DNA from: PALSA-1296 sp037143335
GTDB taxonomy: Bacteria; Bacteroidota; Ignavibacteria; Palsa-1295
Reading direction: 5' to 3'
Length of the DNA stretch: 64,000 nt
Assembly (NCBI GenBank): GCA_037143335.1
Contig: JBAWZA010000001.1
Location: 301,574 to 365,573, forward strand
Part shown: one piece after another, positions 45,816-54,531 of the stretch
Layout of the letters: each line of letters begins with the position of its first letter
Position numbering within the stretch: position 1 is the stretch's first letter
The notes under the pieces: generated by a model
Database searches by the model: none
What the model was told of the DNA's origin: nothing
Seen by the model: only the letters and a program-made list of their open reading frames with translations
Position numbers and translations under genes: made by a program

Positions 45816-47906
45816 TTATTTTACGAGTGTAATTGTTCGCGTTTCGCTTCGATTCTCTGAGAGAAGTCGGACGATATACATCCCTGACGCTAATGCACTC
45901 GAAGGAAAACGCACAAGATCATCCGAGCCACTACACTCAATTGCTTGAAGCTTTGTGCCCAATGAATTAAAGAGTTCTACCGTCCCTTTCACGCTAGGCA
46001 TTCGAATTCGACAGACGATAGAATTCGCTTCCGTAAAAACATTAAGTGTGCCTTGAAGTATCTGCGATGGTCTAACGCTAAGCGATGGTGCATAGGCTAA
46101 TTGCCGTGTATGAATAATGTCATTATAATTAACTGTGTCCGAGGAGGCTGTAATATATTGAGCCAGTGGATTAGCACCTTCATCGAAAAGCAGTGAGTCA
46201 ATGTTGTAGTTTACGCTTTCCCAAAAGAGCTGTGAACGAAGATTGTTGTCGAAGATGATGGTATCAACTTTATTACCATGATAGGCAAAAAATTGTATCG
46301 GCATCGTGAAATGCTCGCGAATATCTTGCAGTTGATTGATCTGGACATACAACCGACCATTCGCATTCTGCGCCCACTTAATATCATAGATTGGGTAGAG
46401 AGGCGTGAATATCCACTCATCAATAAATTCGGTTAGATCAAGTCCGACTTGTTGCCCCATGTACTCGGTGAACTGATGAGTGTCAGCAGTTGTATATGCG
46501 AAATAGTTAGAGTACGATTTGAGTCCATGAAAAAACACACTATCATTCTTTAACATGTTGCGTAACATGTGAAGTACACATGCACCCTTGCAGTATGTGG
46601 TCGCATAATTGAAAACGTTATCAACGGGTGGATCATACGTCGGGAAGGAATTGGCTCCGTGAAAATAATTATATGCCTTATTGGCGATGACATCCGAATA
46701 CGCACCAGTACCTTCTCGCAATTCTCTGAAGAGAGCTTCTGCATAAGAAGCGAATCCCTCGTTGAGCCAAATATCTTTGAATGTCTCGCACGTTGTTTTA
46801 TCACCGAACCACTGGTGCGCCATCTCATGTGCGATGCCCGTATAGCTATCACCACGCATCCACGCACGATTGATCGTAGTGCAGCTTTGATGTTCCATCC
46901 CACCCCAATAGAAGGGTTGGGCGGGTACTTGACCGTATTTTGTAAATGGGAAATCGCCATAGCGCGCTTCAAGCCACGACATGATCTGGGAAGTCAAACG
47001 TGATACGAAGTATGTCGCATTGTAGCGCGAACCATCCGTGATTGAATCTTGTCCGTAGTCTTTTGCCCACGCGTAATAGTCTAAGTGAACAGTATCGCCA
47101 GCTACTGCACTTCGGTTGTGCGTTTGGCTCCAGTGGACGAAGTTACTGGCATCAGCAACCATCAAGTAAGTTGTAATCGGCTCATCACTTTTCCAATGCC
47201 ATATCGTTGAGCTTGGAGTGTAACTCAGTTTGCTCAAGAGTGAACCGTTCGATGCCGTTTCAATTCCATTTGGTGCGATGATGCTAATTTCCGATTCTGC
47301 CTTATCATAAGGCAAATCCATACATGGCATCCAGTACCGTGCATCAGTTGGCTCGCTCATTGTAAATGCAATGTCCTCTGGTATTTGCGATTGCGTGTTT
47401 TTATCTCCAATAGTACCGGCGGGATAAAAATAAATTCCCCGTTCGTTTGTCGTGTCACGAGTATAGGAAATCGACATCGTCAATTCCGTCCCGACTGCTT
47501 TGAGAGATTGCGGAATAGGGATGAAAAGTTTTTCTGAGTTTATCTGAGGAGTAGGTAGAATCAAACTTCCATTAATTCTGAGGCTGTCAATTCTCATGTA
47601 AGAAGCATCCAACTCAATCGAATCCGTTGGTTGGGTGATCTTCACGGTTATGAGATTCACAGCAGAGAACGTGGCAGTCTTTGTCTCAAACATTTTTCGC
47701 CAATCGAGCGTGAGGTTGTACTTCAAGACATCGAACGGTCGCTTGGGGTAATCAGGCCATGGGATATTTGATTTGGCATCATAGGCTAATGCTCTGCTGC
47801 AACCATGTGTTGTGTGAGCAGAGACGATAGGCGAAAAGCCTACGACAATTATGAATGCAAGTATGGGAAGTAATTTCACGATATTAACAACACAGCAATC
47901 ATCCAC
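45816..47906 (-). CDS. M1 family zinc aminopeptidase with T9SS sorting domain
   Basis: The 696-residue secreted metallopeptidase has the M1 zinc signature HEMAHQWFG followed 18 residues later by the third ligand Glu in WLNEGFASY. The substrate N-terminus motif is GGMEH, a variant of the usual GxMEN. An N-terminal beta-saddle domain precedes the catalytic domain, and the C-terminal 90 residues (VRPSQILQGTLNVF, then GMYIVRLLSENRSE) resemble a T9SS sorting domain, so it acts outside the cell on peptides. The start could be GTG 47906 or GTG 47879; the latter gives a more typical signal peptide (MKLLPILAFIIVVGF). It converges with the preceding gene. The four-helix C-terminal domain of larger M1 enzymes is short or missing. 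Confidence 0.92.
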   Translation of the reverse strand: MDDCCVVNIVKLLPILAFIIVVGFSPIVSAHTTHGCSRALAYDAKSNIPWPDYPKRPFDVLKYNLTLDWRKMFETKTATFSAVNLITVKITQPTDSIELDASYMRIDSLRINGSLILPTPQINSEKLFIPIPQSLKAVGTELTMSISYTRDTTNERGIYFYPAGTIGDKNTQSQIPEDIAFTMSEPTDARYWMPCMDLPYDKAESEISIIAPNGIETASNGSLLSKLSYTPSSTIWHWKSDEPITTYLMVADASNFVHWSQTHNRSAVAGDTVHLDYYAWAKDYGQDSITDGSRYNATYFVSRLTSQIMSWLEARYGDFPFTKYGQVPAQPFYWGGMEHQSCTTINRAWMRGDSYTGIAHEMAHQWFGDKTTCETFKDIWLNEGFASYAEALFRELREGTGAYSDVIANKAYNYFHGANSFPTYDPPVDNVFNYATTYCKGACVLHMLRNMLKNDSVFFHGLKSYSNYFAYTTADTHQFTEYMGQQVGLDLTEFIDEWIFTPLYPIYDIKWAQNANGRLYVQINQLQDIREHFTMPIQFFAYHGNKVDTIIFDNNLRSQLFWESVNYNIDSLLFDEGANPLAQYITASSDTVNYNDIIHTRQLAYAPSLSVRPSQILQGTLNVFTEANSIVCRIRMPSVKGTVELFNSLGTKLQAIECSGSDDLVRFPSSALASGMYIVRLLSENRSETRTITLVK

Positions 47907-47936
47907 CTAAATCCGCATGTGTCAAAGCATCCTTCA

Positions 47937-48004
47937 GTAGGACGGACTCTTAGTCCGTCCGTATTTCCAATGATTCTTTTCGGGACGGACTATGAGTCCG
48001 TCCC
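47937..48004. repeat. Pair of perfect palindromic repeats (copies 2 and 3)
   Basis: Two near-identical palindromes are separated by about 21 bases. The first (47940-47960) reads GGACGGACT-CTT-AGTCCGTCC and is followed by GT; the second (47982-48004) reads GGGACGGACT-ATG-AGTCCGTCCC. Each arm is 9-10 bp. A third, imperfect copy is at 26765-26791. They lie between the start of the M1 peptidase gene and the end of the Rieske-like gene and could serve as terminators for the latter or be a mobile REP-type family. Confidence 0.85.
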
Positions 48005-48048
48005 ACAGCGGTGATAACCGCGCCTACCTGATTCATGCTTCACCTCAC

Positions 48049-48852
48049 CTACTTCACAACCACAAATTGCTTCGTCAATACTTCTACACCTGTATCGAGA
48101 TGATAAAAATATGTGCCGGAAGGAAAAATCGAGGCATCAAATTGAAAACTATGCTCGCCTTCACCCAACTCGCCATCATGAAGTAATCCGATTGTATGTC
48201 CAAGCGCATCAGTTACAAAAAGTCGCACGTGTGAATATGAATAGAGTCTGAATTTAATTGTGGTAGTACCAGCTACAGGATTTGGAGTATTCTGAAATAA
48301 CTCCGGCGATGCCATTACAATATTCCCGTCCTTCACTCCTAAACCTGCTATCTGTACAGTAACCGTATTCGTTTTGGCGTCGTAGGTTGCAGGGTATGAA
48401 GGTAGGGCAGCTTGTGACGAACCACCCGCAGAAAAAATTTTTGCCCCTGTGAGGGAAAATGTAGATTTGTGACCGAAATCTGTATTTGAGCATGGAACAT
48501 CTGTACCATTATAAATACCCATGGCGCTAAGTCTGTGAGTACACCAACCTTGAAGTGCGCTGAATGTCGGAGGAGCATCGGAGGTCCGCGTAATGACAAA
48601 AGCATACGGTAGCAATGCACTACCAGCCATTCCTGCATAGCTACGCTTTTGCGTAGGGACGCTAATGAACATCGAAAAATTTGTTGTAGGGTCACTTAGG
48701 TCAGCATACTTCGGGTCAGCAAGATCAATGATAAATCCATTTCCTGCGGCGCGGACTTCGCGCGGTTCTAAAAAAATGGCGAGGGGGTTTATGGCTACGA
48801 CCGCTACTAATGCGGCGGCTTTGCCAAGGAATGCTCTTCTACTCGTATTCAT
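48049..48852 (-). CDS. Rieske-like protein with Tat signal and T9SS sorting domain
   Basis: The 267-residue protein begins MNTSRRAFLGKAAALVAVVA, a twin-arginine (Tat) type signal. A Rieske-like domain follows: C104-T-H106 in QGWCTH, then C121 and H128 in CSNTDFGH, and HKSTFSLTG, corresponding to the CPCHGSxFdltG loop. The second Cys-His pair has six residues between, not the usual two, so cluster binding is unproven. Residues from about 183 (ELFQNTPNPVAGTTTIKF, ending LTKQFVVVK) are a T9SS type-A sorting domain. A Tat signal fits a protein folded with a cofactor before export, and the sorting domain implies surface delivery. Neighbours give no function. It could also be a cupredoxin-like or degenerate Rieske fold. 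Confidence 0.72.
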   Translation of the reverse strand: MNTSRRAFLGKAAALVAVVAINPLAIFLEPREVRAAGNGFIIDLADPKYADLSDPTTNFSMFISVPTQKRSYAGMAGSALLPYAFVITRTSDAPPTFSALQGWCTHRLSAMGIYNGTDVPCSNTDFGHKSTFSLTGAKIFSAGGSSQAALPSYPATYDAKTNTVTVQIAGLGVKDGNIVMASPELFQNTPNPVAGTTTIKFRLYSYSHVRLFVTDALGHTIGLLHDGELGEGEHSFQFDASIFPSGTYFYHLDTGVEVLTKQFVVVK

Positions 48853-48955
48853 AAATAATCAAATCCTAACGGGCTCAACAACAACAATAAACTCGCTTTA
48901 AAGACACAAAAAATGGGGAAATGTTTCAGGGGAAAAGGCGGTAATAACTAAGCAG

Positions 48956-49936
48956 TTACAACCACTTATGCTCTTTATACCACTCAATCGTTTCTTGGAA
49001 ACCGTCTCTGACTGAAATTTTTGGAATGTACCCGATTTCTCTTCGTGCACGGTCAATGCTACAGATCCAATTAAGTTGGGTGATGTCAAGGCGTTTTTCC
49101 CAATTGAGTACGCTCGGTTGCGACTTAAAAATCGAAGCAAATTCCGAGATGCCTGCAATTCCTGAGACAACGATATGTGGAATCATGATAAATACGCCCT
49201 TCTTTTTCATGATTTCGGATGCAAGATCTGATAGCTCGCGCCAGCCGTACTGACGATCACTTCCGATATAGAACGTCCGATTCTCTGCTTCGGGGTGATC
49301 GGTGCCAAGCTCAATGCCGAGAGCAATATCGCTTACATGTGCGAGGTTTACAAATTTTTCCTGAAAACCGATGAGTGGCTTTATCCGTTTATGGACTGTT
49401 TGAAAAAAAGAGAGAATCGCTGTATCACGAGGTCCGTAAATTGCGGATAGTCGTAAAATTGTGACGGGGAAATGCTCGCGAAATTGTCGTGCTTCTTGTT
49501 CGGCAGCTAGTTTTGATTTCGCGTATGTAGTCAGAGGATGTGGGGGAGTTTCTTCTGTCACAGGTTTTCCATCGAGTGATGGTCCACCCGCAGTCTGCGA
49601 AGAAATAAGAACAAATCGGCTCACGGAATCACCATATTTTTTTACTGCCTCCAAGAAATTTCTTGTTGCAATCTGATTGCCTTGGTAAAATCCTTCTTTA
49701 TTTTTTGCGGCGGTAACACCAGCGACGTGCACAACTCTATCAATTCCCTTCAGCGCATCTTGGAATGAATTGGGATCATCGAAGTCTGCTTTCACAGTCG
49801 CAATATCTTTTCCGTGAAGCCACTTCAGATTGGATGAGCCACGAACTAATGCCGTCACCCGATTTCCGGAGGCAAGCAATTTTTCGGCTGCGTGAGAGCC
49901 GACAAATCCTGTTGCTCCACTGAGAAGTATATTCAT
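48956..49936 (-). CDS. NAD-dependent epimerase/dehydratase (extended SDR)
   Basis: The 326-residue protein has an extended SDR fold: cofactor loop GATGFVGSH at residues 7-15, HVAGVTA, the catalytic Ser in LISSQTAGG and the YAKSK motif (YxxxK), then RLSAIYGPRD. It belongs with nucleotide-sugar epimerases, dihydroflavonol-4-reductase-like and 3-beta-hydroxysteroid-type enzymes; the substrate is not clear. It is the last gene of the minus-strand set ssb, MCE protein, epimerase, six bases after the MCE gene. Confidence 0.9.
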   Translation of the reverse strand: MNILLSGATGFVGSHAAEKLLASGNRVTALVRGSSNLKWLHGKDIATVKADFDDPNSFQDALKGIDRVVHVAGVTAAKNKEGFYQGNQIATRNFLEAVKKYGDSVSRFVLISSQTAGGPSLDGKPVTEETPPHPLTTYAKSKLAAEQEARQFREHFPVTILRLSAIYGPRDTAILSFFQTVHKRIKPLIGFQEKFVNLAHVSDIALGIELGTDHPEAENRTFYIGSDRQYGWRELSDLASEIMKKKGVFIMIPHIVVSGIAGISEFASIFKSQPSVLNWEKRLDITQLNWICSIDRARREIGYIPKISVRDGFQETIEWYKEHKWL

Positions 49937-49942
49937 GAGAAA

Positions 49943-50875
49943 TTATTTTTCGGGAGTAGAGCTTTTGAAAAAGCGGATATTCGCGTCAAGTCCTTGTAAG
50001 CGAAGTTGGTCCACAAGTTTGTGCCCAGAGATCAGAAGCGAATCTAAGCGGTTGGCGAATTCAGGATCGCTCGTCAATTTATAGATAAGAGACTTCTTGT
50101 CCTTGGCATGAGTGATTATCTCATTAAGTCCGGCAAGCAGTGAATCCGCTCCATCAAGTGTATGTCCTGCTCGGTGAATAAATTGTTTGGTAGAATCCAT
50201 CAGTGCCATCGCACCCGGAGCGATGCTATTATTCAACGTTTTCGTAAGTTTTTCTGCTTCTTCGATCGTGCTCTTTAATCCGCTGCGATTCTCCGCTATG
50301 ACAGATTGAATAAGCTTCATCGAACGTTCGGCATCATCAAGGATGGTGAATGTTTTCTTCTTTAACTCGCCTGCGGCAAAGAGATCGTTGACCGATGCCA
50401 AGACCGAATCAATATTCCTGATGAGAAGAGGGAAATTTTTCGACACTGCTCCAATCGATGCAATGAGAGAGCTGAGGTCTCCCTCGTATGTACCGAAGAG
50501 CGTATCACGCTTCGGATCAAACGAACCAGTTGAGCCAGCCAGGATCTCTACTTTTTTTCCGCTCATGAGTTCGAGCATCATGATGGAAGCAGTTGCATCT
50601 TTGTGGAGCGCAACCGTTTCGTCTATGTCGAGAGTCATCTGGACTTCGCCTGTGGCACTGGTAGTGACCGAGGCAACTTTGCCGTGATTTATCCCTTGGA
50701 TAAAAACGGGATCGCCTTGTTCAATACCACCAGCACTTGGGAATCGTGCGATAAGCAAATGTTCTTGGGAGCCGAGCTTCCAGCCTTTCGCCCAGCCGAC
50801 ACCAAGTAATAAGAGGACTATTCCGACAAGGACGGTTACACCTACCTTAAAGTCGGTATTTTTTTTTGAGAGCAC
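49943..50875 (-). CDS. MlaD/MCE-domain protein
   Basis: The 310-residue protein starts with GTG at 50875 (MLSKKNTDFKVGVTVLVG). One membrane helix (VGVTVLVGIVLLLLGVGWA) anchors a periplasmic MCE domain (IARFPSAGGIEQGDPVFIQGINHGKV in parts, then VTTSATGEVQMTLDID), the part that carries lipid between membranes in Mla-type systems. The rest is a helical, coiled-coil-like tail (EAEKLTKTLNNSIAPGAM), as in other MlaD proteins. The permease and ATPase (MlaE, MlaF) are not in the window. It lies between ssb (12 bases upstream) and the epimerase (6 bases downstream). Confidence 0.9.
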   Translation of the reverse strand: MLSKKNTDFKVGVTVLVGIVLLLLGVGWAKGWKLGSQEHLLIARFPSAGGIEQGDPVFIQGINHGKVASVTTSATGEVQMTLDIDETVALHKDATASIMMLELMSGKKVEILAGSTGSFDPKRDTLFGTYEGDLSSLIASIGAVSKNFPLLIRNIDSVLASVNDLFAAGELKKKTFTILDDAERSMKLIQSVIAENRSGLKSTIEEAEKLTKTLNNSIAPGAMALMDSTKQFIHRAGHTLDGADSLLAGLNEIITHAKDKKSLIYKLTSDPEFANRLDSLLISGHKLVDQLRLQGLDANIRFFKSSTPEK

Positions 50876-50887
50876 GTTTGTACTTTT

Positions 50888-51343
50888 TTAGAATGGCAGA
50901 TCGGATTCAGCAACACCCTGGTCAAAGTCGCCTGCGGGTGCCATCGGCTCCGAAGGAGCACTTGAACTACTACTAAACGAGCGATCTCCGCCCGTGCTTG
51001 CTCCGCGGTCGGCACCGCCCAAGAGAATCATCTCTGAAAGAACAATCTCAGAGATATTTTTCTTCACGCCCTCTTTGTCATCGTATTGGCGATTCTGAAT
51101 CCTTCCTTCGATGTAAATTTGTTTGCCTTTCTTGACATAATTGCCGCAAATTTCTGCCATACGCTCCCATGCAACAATGTTATGCCACGTTGTTCTCTCT
51201 TGCAGCGTTCCTGATTGATCTTTCCAAGATTCGTTCGTCGCAACGCTGAATGTTGCGACAGCCTTGCCGGTATTGGTGTACTTGATTTCAGCATCTCTCC
51301 CTGCAGTGCCCAAGATACAAGCTTTATTTAAACTTCTTGCCAT
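50888..51343 (-). CDS. ssb: Single-stranded DNA-binding protein
   Basis: The 151-residue protein has a typical OB-fold (LNKACILGTAGRDAEIKYT, then NTGKAVATFSVATNESWKD in parts, WHNIVAWERMAE and GKQIYIEGRIQNRQY). A Gly/Ser/Pro-rich linker leads to the acidic C-terminal tip ESDLPF, through which SSB contacts replication and repair proteins. Length is normal. The 179-base gap upstream should hold its promoter; no consensus element was identified there. Confidence 0.97.
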   Translation of the reverse strand: MARSLNKACILGTAGRDAEIKYTNTGKAVATFSVATNESWKDQSGTLQERTTWHNIVAWERMAEICGNYVKKGKQIYIEGRIQNRQYDDKEGVKKNISEIVLSEMILLGGADRGASTGGDRSFSSSSSAPSEPMAPAGDFDQGVAESDLPF

Positions 51344-51478
51344 GTGTATATAGTGAATGAATTAACCAGATTTAAGCGTCTTATTGAACGTAAAATGAGA
51401 GATAATAAATTCAGGCTCACGAATTTGGTATGTGCACGCTTAGGGCTAGGGGAGCAGTTCCGGGGGTGGGGAAAACGA

Positions 51479-51500
51479 AGGCTAAAGCCTGCGGCTACCG
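51479..51500. repeat. AGGCTAAAGCCT palindrome with GC-rich flank
   Basis: AGGCT-AA-AGCCT (51479-51490) is a perfect 12-base palindrome followed by GCGGCTACCG. Similar short sequences recur as intergenic repeats in some genomes; only one copy is seen here. Nothing else is recognised in the gap 51344-51522. Confidence 0.3.
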
Positions 51501-51522
51501 GAGGGGAAAACATCGGGAGAAA

Positions 51523-54500
51523 TTACATTCGCACGATCCGTCTGCGAACCAGATGTTCACCTTGGTTGAGGGTAATAAAATACGAGCCACTAGGAAGATT
51601 GAGGTTGTAGAGATCAAGTTGTGAGTTTGGCGAGGTTATCGAAAATACGACACGACCTAAAAGATCTGTTATCTCGATTGTAGCATGTCGGACTTCTGAC
51701 AGATTCGTCCAAGCAATTCTTAAGTGATCGGCAAAGGGGTTTGGCGAAACCTGTAGCTCGTCAGTTTGCTGAGTCGGTATTGTGACGGCGCTTGGAAGGT
51801 GCCACTGCTTTGCTGTTTCATCAATCGTACTTTTTAGGAGAGCGTCGTTCTCGGCAAATCCGATGACGTATGTTAAATGGATGGAGTCAAGTGTTGACAT
51901 ATCAAACTGGCGGAGTCCGTAAATCACCGACACATCACCGATTCCAGCGGAGTCGCGTGACGCGTTGAGCGTCAACCACTTCGCATCTTTTGTAAACCCA
52001 CCGTACGTAGCGGCACTGCCATCGCTACCATCATTATTGAGTGAGTAAATGTTAATCGTTGCATCGTTGGGAATTGCAGAAATCAATTTCATCCCGATAA
52101 ATGGGTAGTTGTCATCGTAGCGCCTCGTCACAGCGATGAGCGAATCGTAGGGAGAATGAGATGCGATATTCAACGAGCCGCTGGGTCCAATATCCCAATC
52201 AGCAAAAATTCCGGCGCTCAGAACCGTACCTGCAATCGGTAGCCGTTTTCGAATGGTATAATCAAGGACGATTGCATTCGCAGATAAACCTTCTGTGAAC
52301 GCATACGCATTCTGCGTGACGGTAACACCCACTTGAATACTCTCTGGTGCATTTGCATCATCGTAGATTGATTGTAGCTGTTGCGCCGCATTCGGATGAT
52401 CAGAGACCGCGAGTTCGCGAATAGGAGAAACGGGAGAAAAGTCTTGATCAGCGAGCGCATCGTTGAGCGAGCCTCTTGAAGCGGAGACTAGACGTCCCGC
52501 ATCCGCAGCAATCATCAAGCCGCCTGCCGAGAGTACATCACGCGCACCGAATCCAATCGAAGCTGGGGCTTTCGTCCACAGGAATCCTAAACCAGCAGTA
52601 TTATTCGGAGGGTCGCTATAACCAATGTTTGCCTTCGCATCAAAGGTGACCGTGACATTATTTTTATTTAGGTCAAGGTAGCCCTTGTTGATGACAAGTG
52701 TAAAGTAATCAGGATCTGGTCCGTAATTTTCCTTTGTGCTGAGGAAATGTAGCTTAACTTTAACCGTATAGTTCGATGGAGTATTTCGTGAAACATTCAC
52801 CATAAAACTTCCAGAAAAGTTTTGCACAAGCGACAACGTGTTTGCCTTGCCGAATGTGATTGTATAAGGTGGCAAGCTTAGGAATGAGCCAGTATCATTC
52901 AGGAATTGAACTGTTGCTTTGAGATTCGTCAGTGGTGATAAATAATTTCGCACATTCAATATGATAGCTGCTGTTTCGCCTGACTCTAACGAGCCATTGG
53001 CCCCATCATTAATTTCTACGGATTCAATTCGTGCTGAGTATGCCGTGCTTTCCGAAACTGCACGAAAGATATTCACTGCTCCTTTGCCTGTTAGCCCTGG
53101 ATGTCTGTCTTGCGCAGTTGTGAGTGGATCGCATGTTGCTCTGAGTCTTTGAATGGCTTGATCGGGTGTGAGGTCAGGAAATTTTTGCCGAATGAGTGCG
53201 ATGCCACCTGATGCATTTGGTGCCGCTTGACTTGTACCACTCATCAGCCCGTAGGAGTTATATGGGGTGGTGCTAAAAATATTTCCTCCAGGTGCGTTGA
53301 CATCCACACGATCATTGTACTCGGAAAAATAGGAGATCGCGCCACCGTTATCTGTTGAACCAACGGAAAGAACGTGTTGGAATGCAGAAGGGTATAGATA
53401 TTCAATCACGTGATAAACATCCTCGACCGAGCCGCCGTTATTACCAGCAGAAGCGACGACAACACAATTTTTCGATATTGCGTAGGTGATAATATCTTCG
53501 CCACTTTGCGTTTTTCCTGTTCCACCCCATGAATTGTTGACGAGCTTTGCACCACGATCGGCAGCATAAACAATTCCCTCATAGCCAAATGCAACATCGT
53601 TACCCCCATCACCTGAGCATTTGATAATCAGGAGTTTAGCGCCGAAGGCGACGCCACAAATTCCTGTCTTATTATTTCCCGAAGCAGCCATTATCCCCGA
53701 TGTATGCGTACCGTGCGAGGCTCCCGGCATGGGATCATTGTCTGGTGCTTCGCCGTAGTTACCTGCAAAATCCCATCCGTGCCAGTCATCCACGAATCCG
53801 TCGCCATCGTCATCAATGCCGTTGGAGCGCTTATCAAATCCGTCGGCATCCAACCCGGTCTCTCCAGTATTTACATAAACAGTGTTTGCCAGATCAGGGT
53901 GATGCCAATCAGCACCAATATCATCATCCGCAACAAGCATTGTTGAATCGCATCGGACAATATCCCAAGCGGCGGTGGTCCGCATTTGCGTGATTGCGTA
54001 CTGCTCGCTCAAGTAAGTGTCATTGGGAATATAGAGGAGATTGTTGAGGTAGCGCGGTTCTGCGAACTCGATAATGGATAATCGCTTCAGTTCTGCACAA
54101 GCAGTTTCTGGGCTTTCGTTTCCATCATAAAATATTTCAAACCATCGAGAAATTTTTTCTTCGGCATTGCGTCGGGCATCGAGATTGCTCGATTTGAATG
54201 CAGTGTTAGTCGGAAAAAATAATTCAGGATTTGTTCGCTCGCGCAAATTCTCAAGAACAACATTGTGCTGAGGGATAAGTGGTTTTATTGAAGTGATCCT
54301 GAGTCGGGGTTGCTTGCCGAGAGCTGTATGAATTCGGTCAAGATCTGAAATGCAAAATTTCTGAGGGTCGAAATGAGACTCGCTAATTTTTGCATCAGCG
54401 AACGCGGATCGGAAAGAGCTCACGGCTTGAGGTTTAATCCGAATGAGAACACGCCCCGGCACACATTTCTGCTGCGAAAAGGCAGTGCCACTGATGAGGA

Positions 54501-54528
54501 CAACTATGATAAAGAATATTTTTTTCAC
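51523..54528 (-). CDS. Subtilisin-like (S8) serine protease with T9SS sorting domain
   Basis: The 1,001-residue secreted protease has a signal peptide (MKKIFFIIVVLISGTAFSQ) and an N-terminal region of about 170 residues that resembles an inhibitor-type pro-domain. The catalytic triad is complete: Asp near residue 202 (VADDDIGADW, with Ile where Thr/Ser usually follows), His near 272 in SHGTHTSG, and Ser near 431 in SGTSQAAP; the oxyanion Asn region NNSWGG and SAGNNGG are present. A calcium-loop-like stretch DDDGDGFVDD lies between Asp and His. Several beta-rich domains follow. The tail from about 915 (LQVSPNPFADHLRIAW) is a T9SS sorting domain. It starts three bases after the methyltransferase stop and belongs to the rsmI operon. 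Confidence 0.95.
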   Translation of the reverse strand: MKKIFFIIVVLISGTAFSQQKCVPGRVLIRIKPQAVSSFRSAFADAKISESHFDPQKFCISDLDRIHTALGKQPRLRITSIKPLIPQHNVVLENLRERTNPELFFPTNTAFKSSNLDARRNAEEKISRWFEIFYDGNESPETACAELKRLSIIEFAEPRYLNNLLYIPNDTYLSEQYAITQMRTTAAWDIVRCDSTMLVADDDIGADWHHPDLANTVYVNTGETGLDADGFDKRSNGIDDDGDGFVDDWHGWDFAGNYGEAPDNDPMPGASHGTHTSGIMAASGNNKTGICGVAFGAKLLIIKCSGDGGNDVAFGYEGIVYAADRGAKLVNNSWGGTGKTQSGEDIITYAISKNCVVVASAGNNGGSVEDVYHVIEYLYPSAFQHVLSVGSTDNGGAISYFSEYNDRVDVNAPGGNIFSTTPYNSYGLMSGTSQAAPNASGGIALIRQKFPDLTPDQAIQRLRATCDPLTTAQDRHPGLTGKGAVNIFRAVSESTAYSARIESVEINDGANGSLESGETAAIILNVRNYLSPLTNLKATVQFLNDTGSFLSLPPYTITFGKANTLSLVQNFSGSFMVNVSRNTPSNYTVKVKLHFLSTKENYGPDPDYFTLVINKGYLDLNKNNVTVTFDAKANIGYSDPPNNTAGLGFLWTKAPASIGFGARDVLSAGGLMIAADAGRLVSASRGSLNDALADQDFSPVSPIRELAVSDHPNAAQQLQSIYDDANAPESIQVGVTVTQNAYAFTEGLSANAIVLDYTIRKRLPIAGTVLSAGIFADWDIGPSGSLNIASHSPYDSLIAVTRRYDDNYPFIGMKLISAIPNDATINIYSLNNDGSDGSAATYGGFTKDAKWLTLNASRDSAGIGDVSVIYGLRQFDMSTLDSIHLTYVIGFAENDALLKSTIDETAKQWHLPSAVTIPTQQTDELQVSPNPFADHLRIAWTNLSEVRHATIEITDLLGRVVFSITSPNSQLDLYNLNLPSGSYFITLNQGEHLVRRRIVRM

Positions 54529-54531
54529 AAA

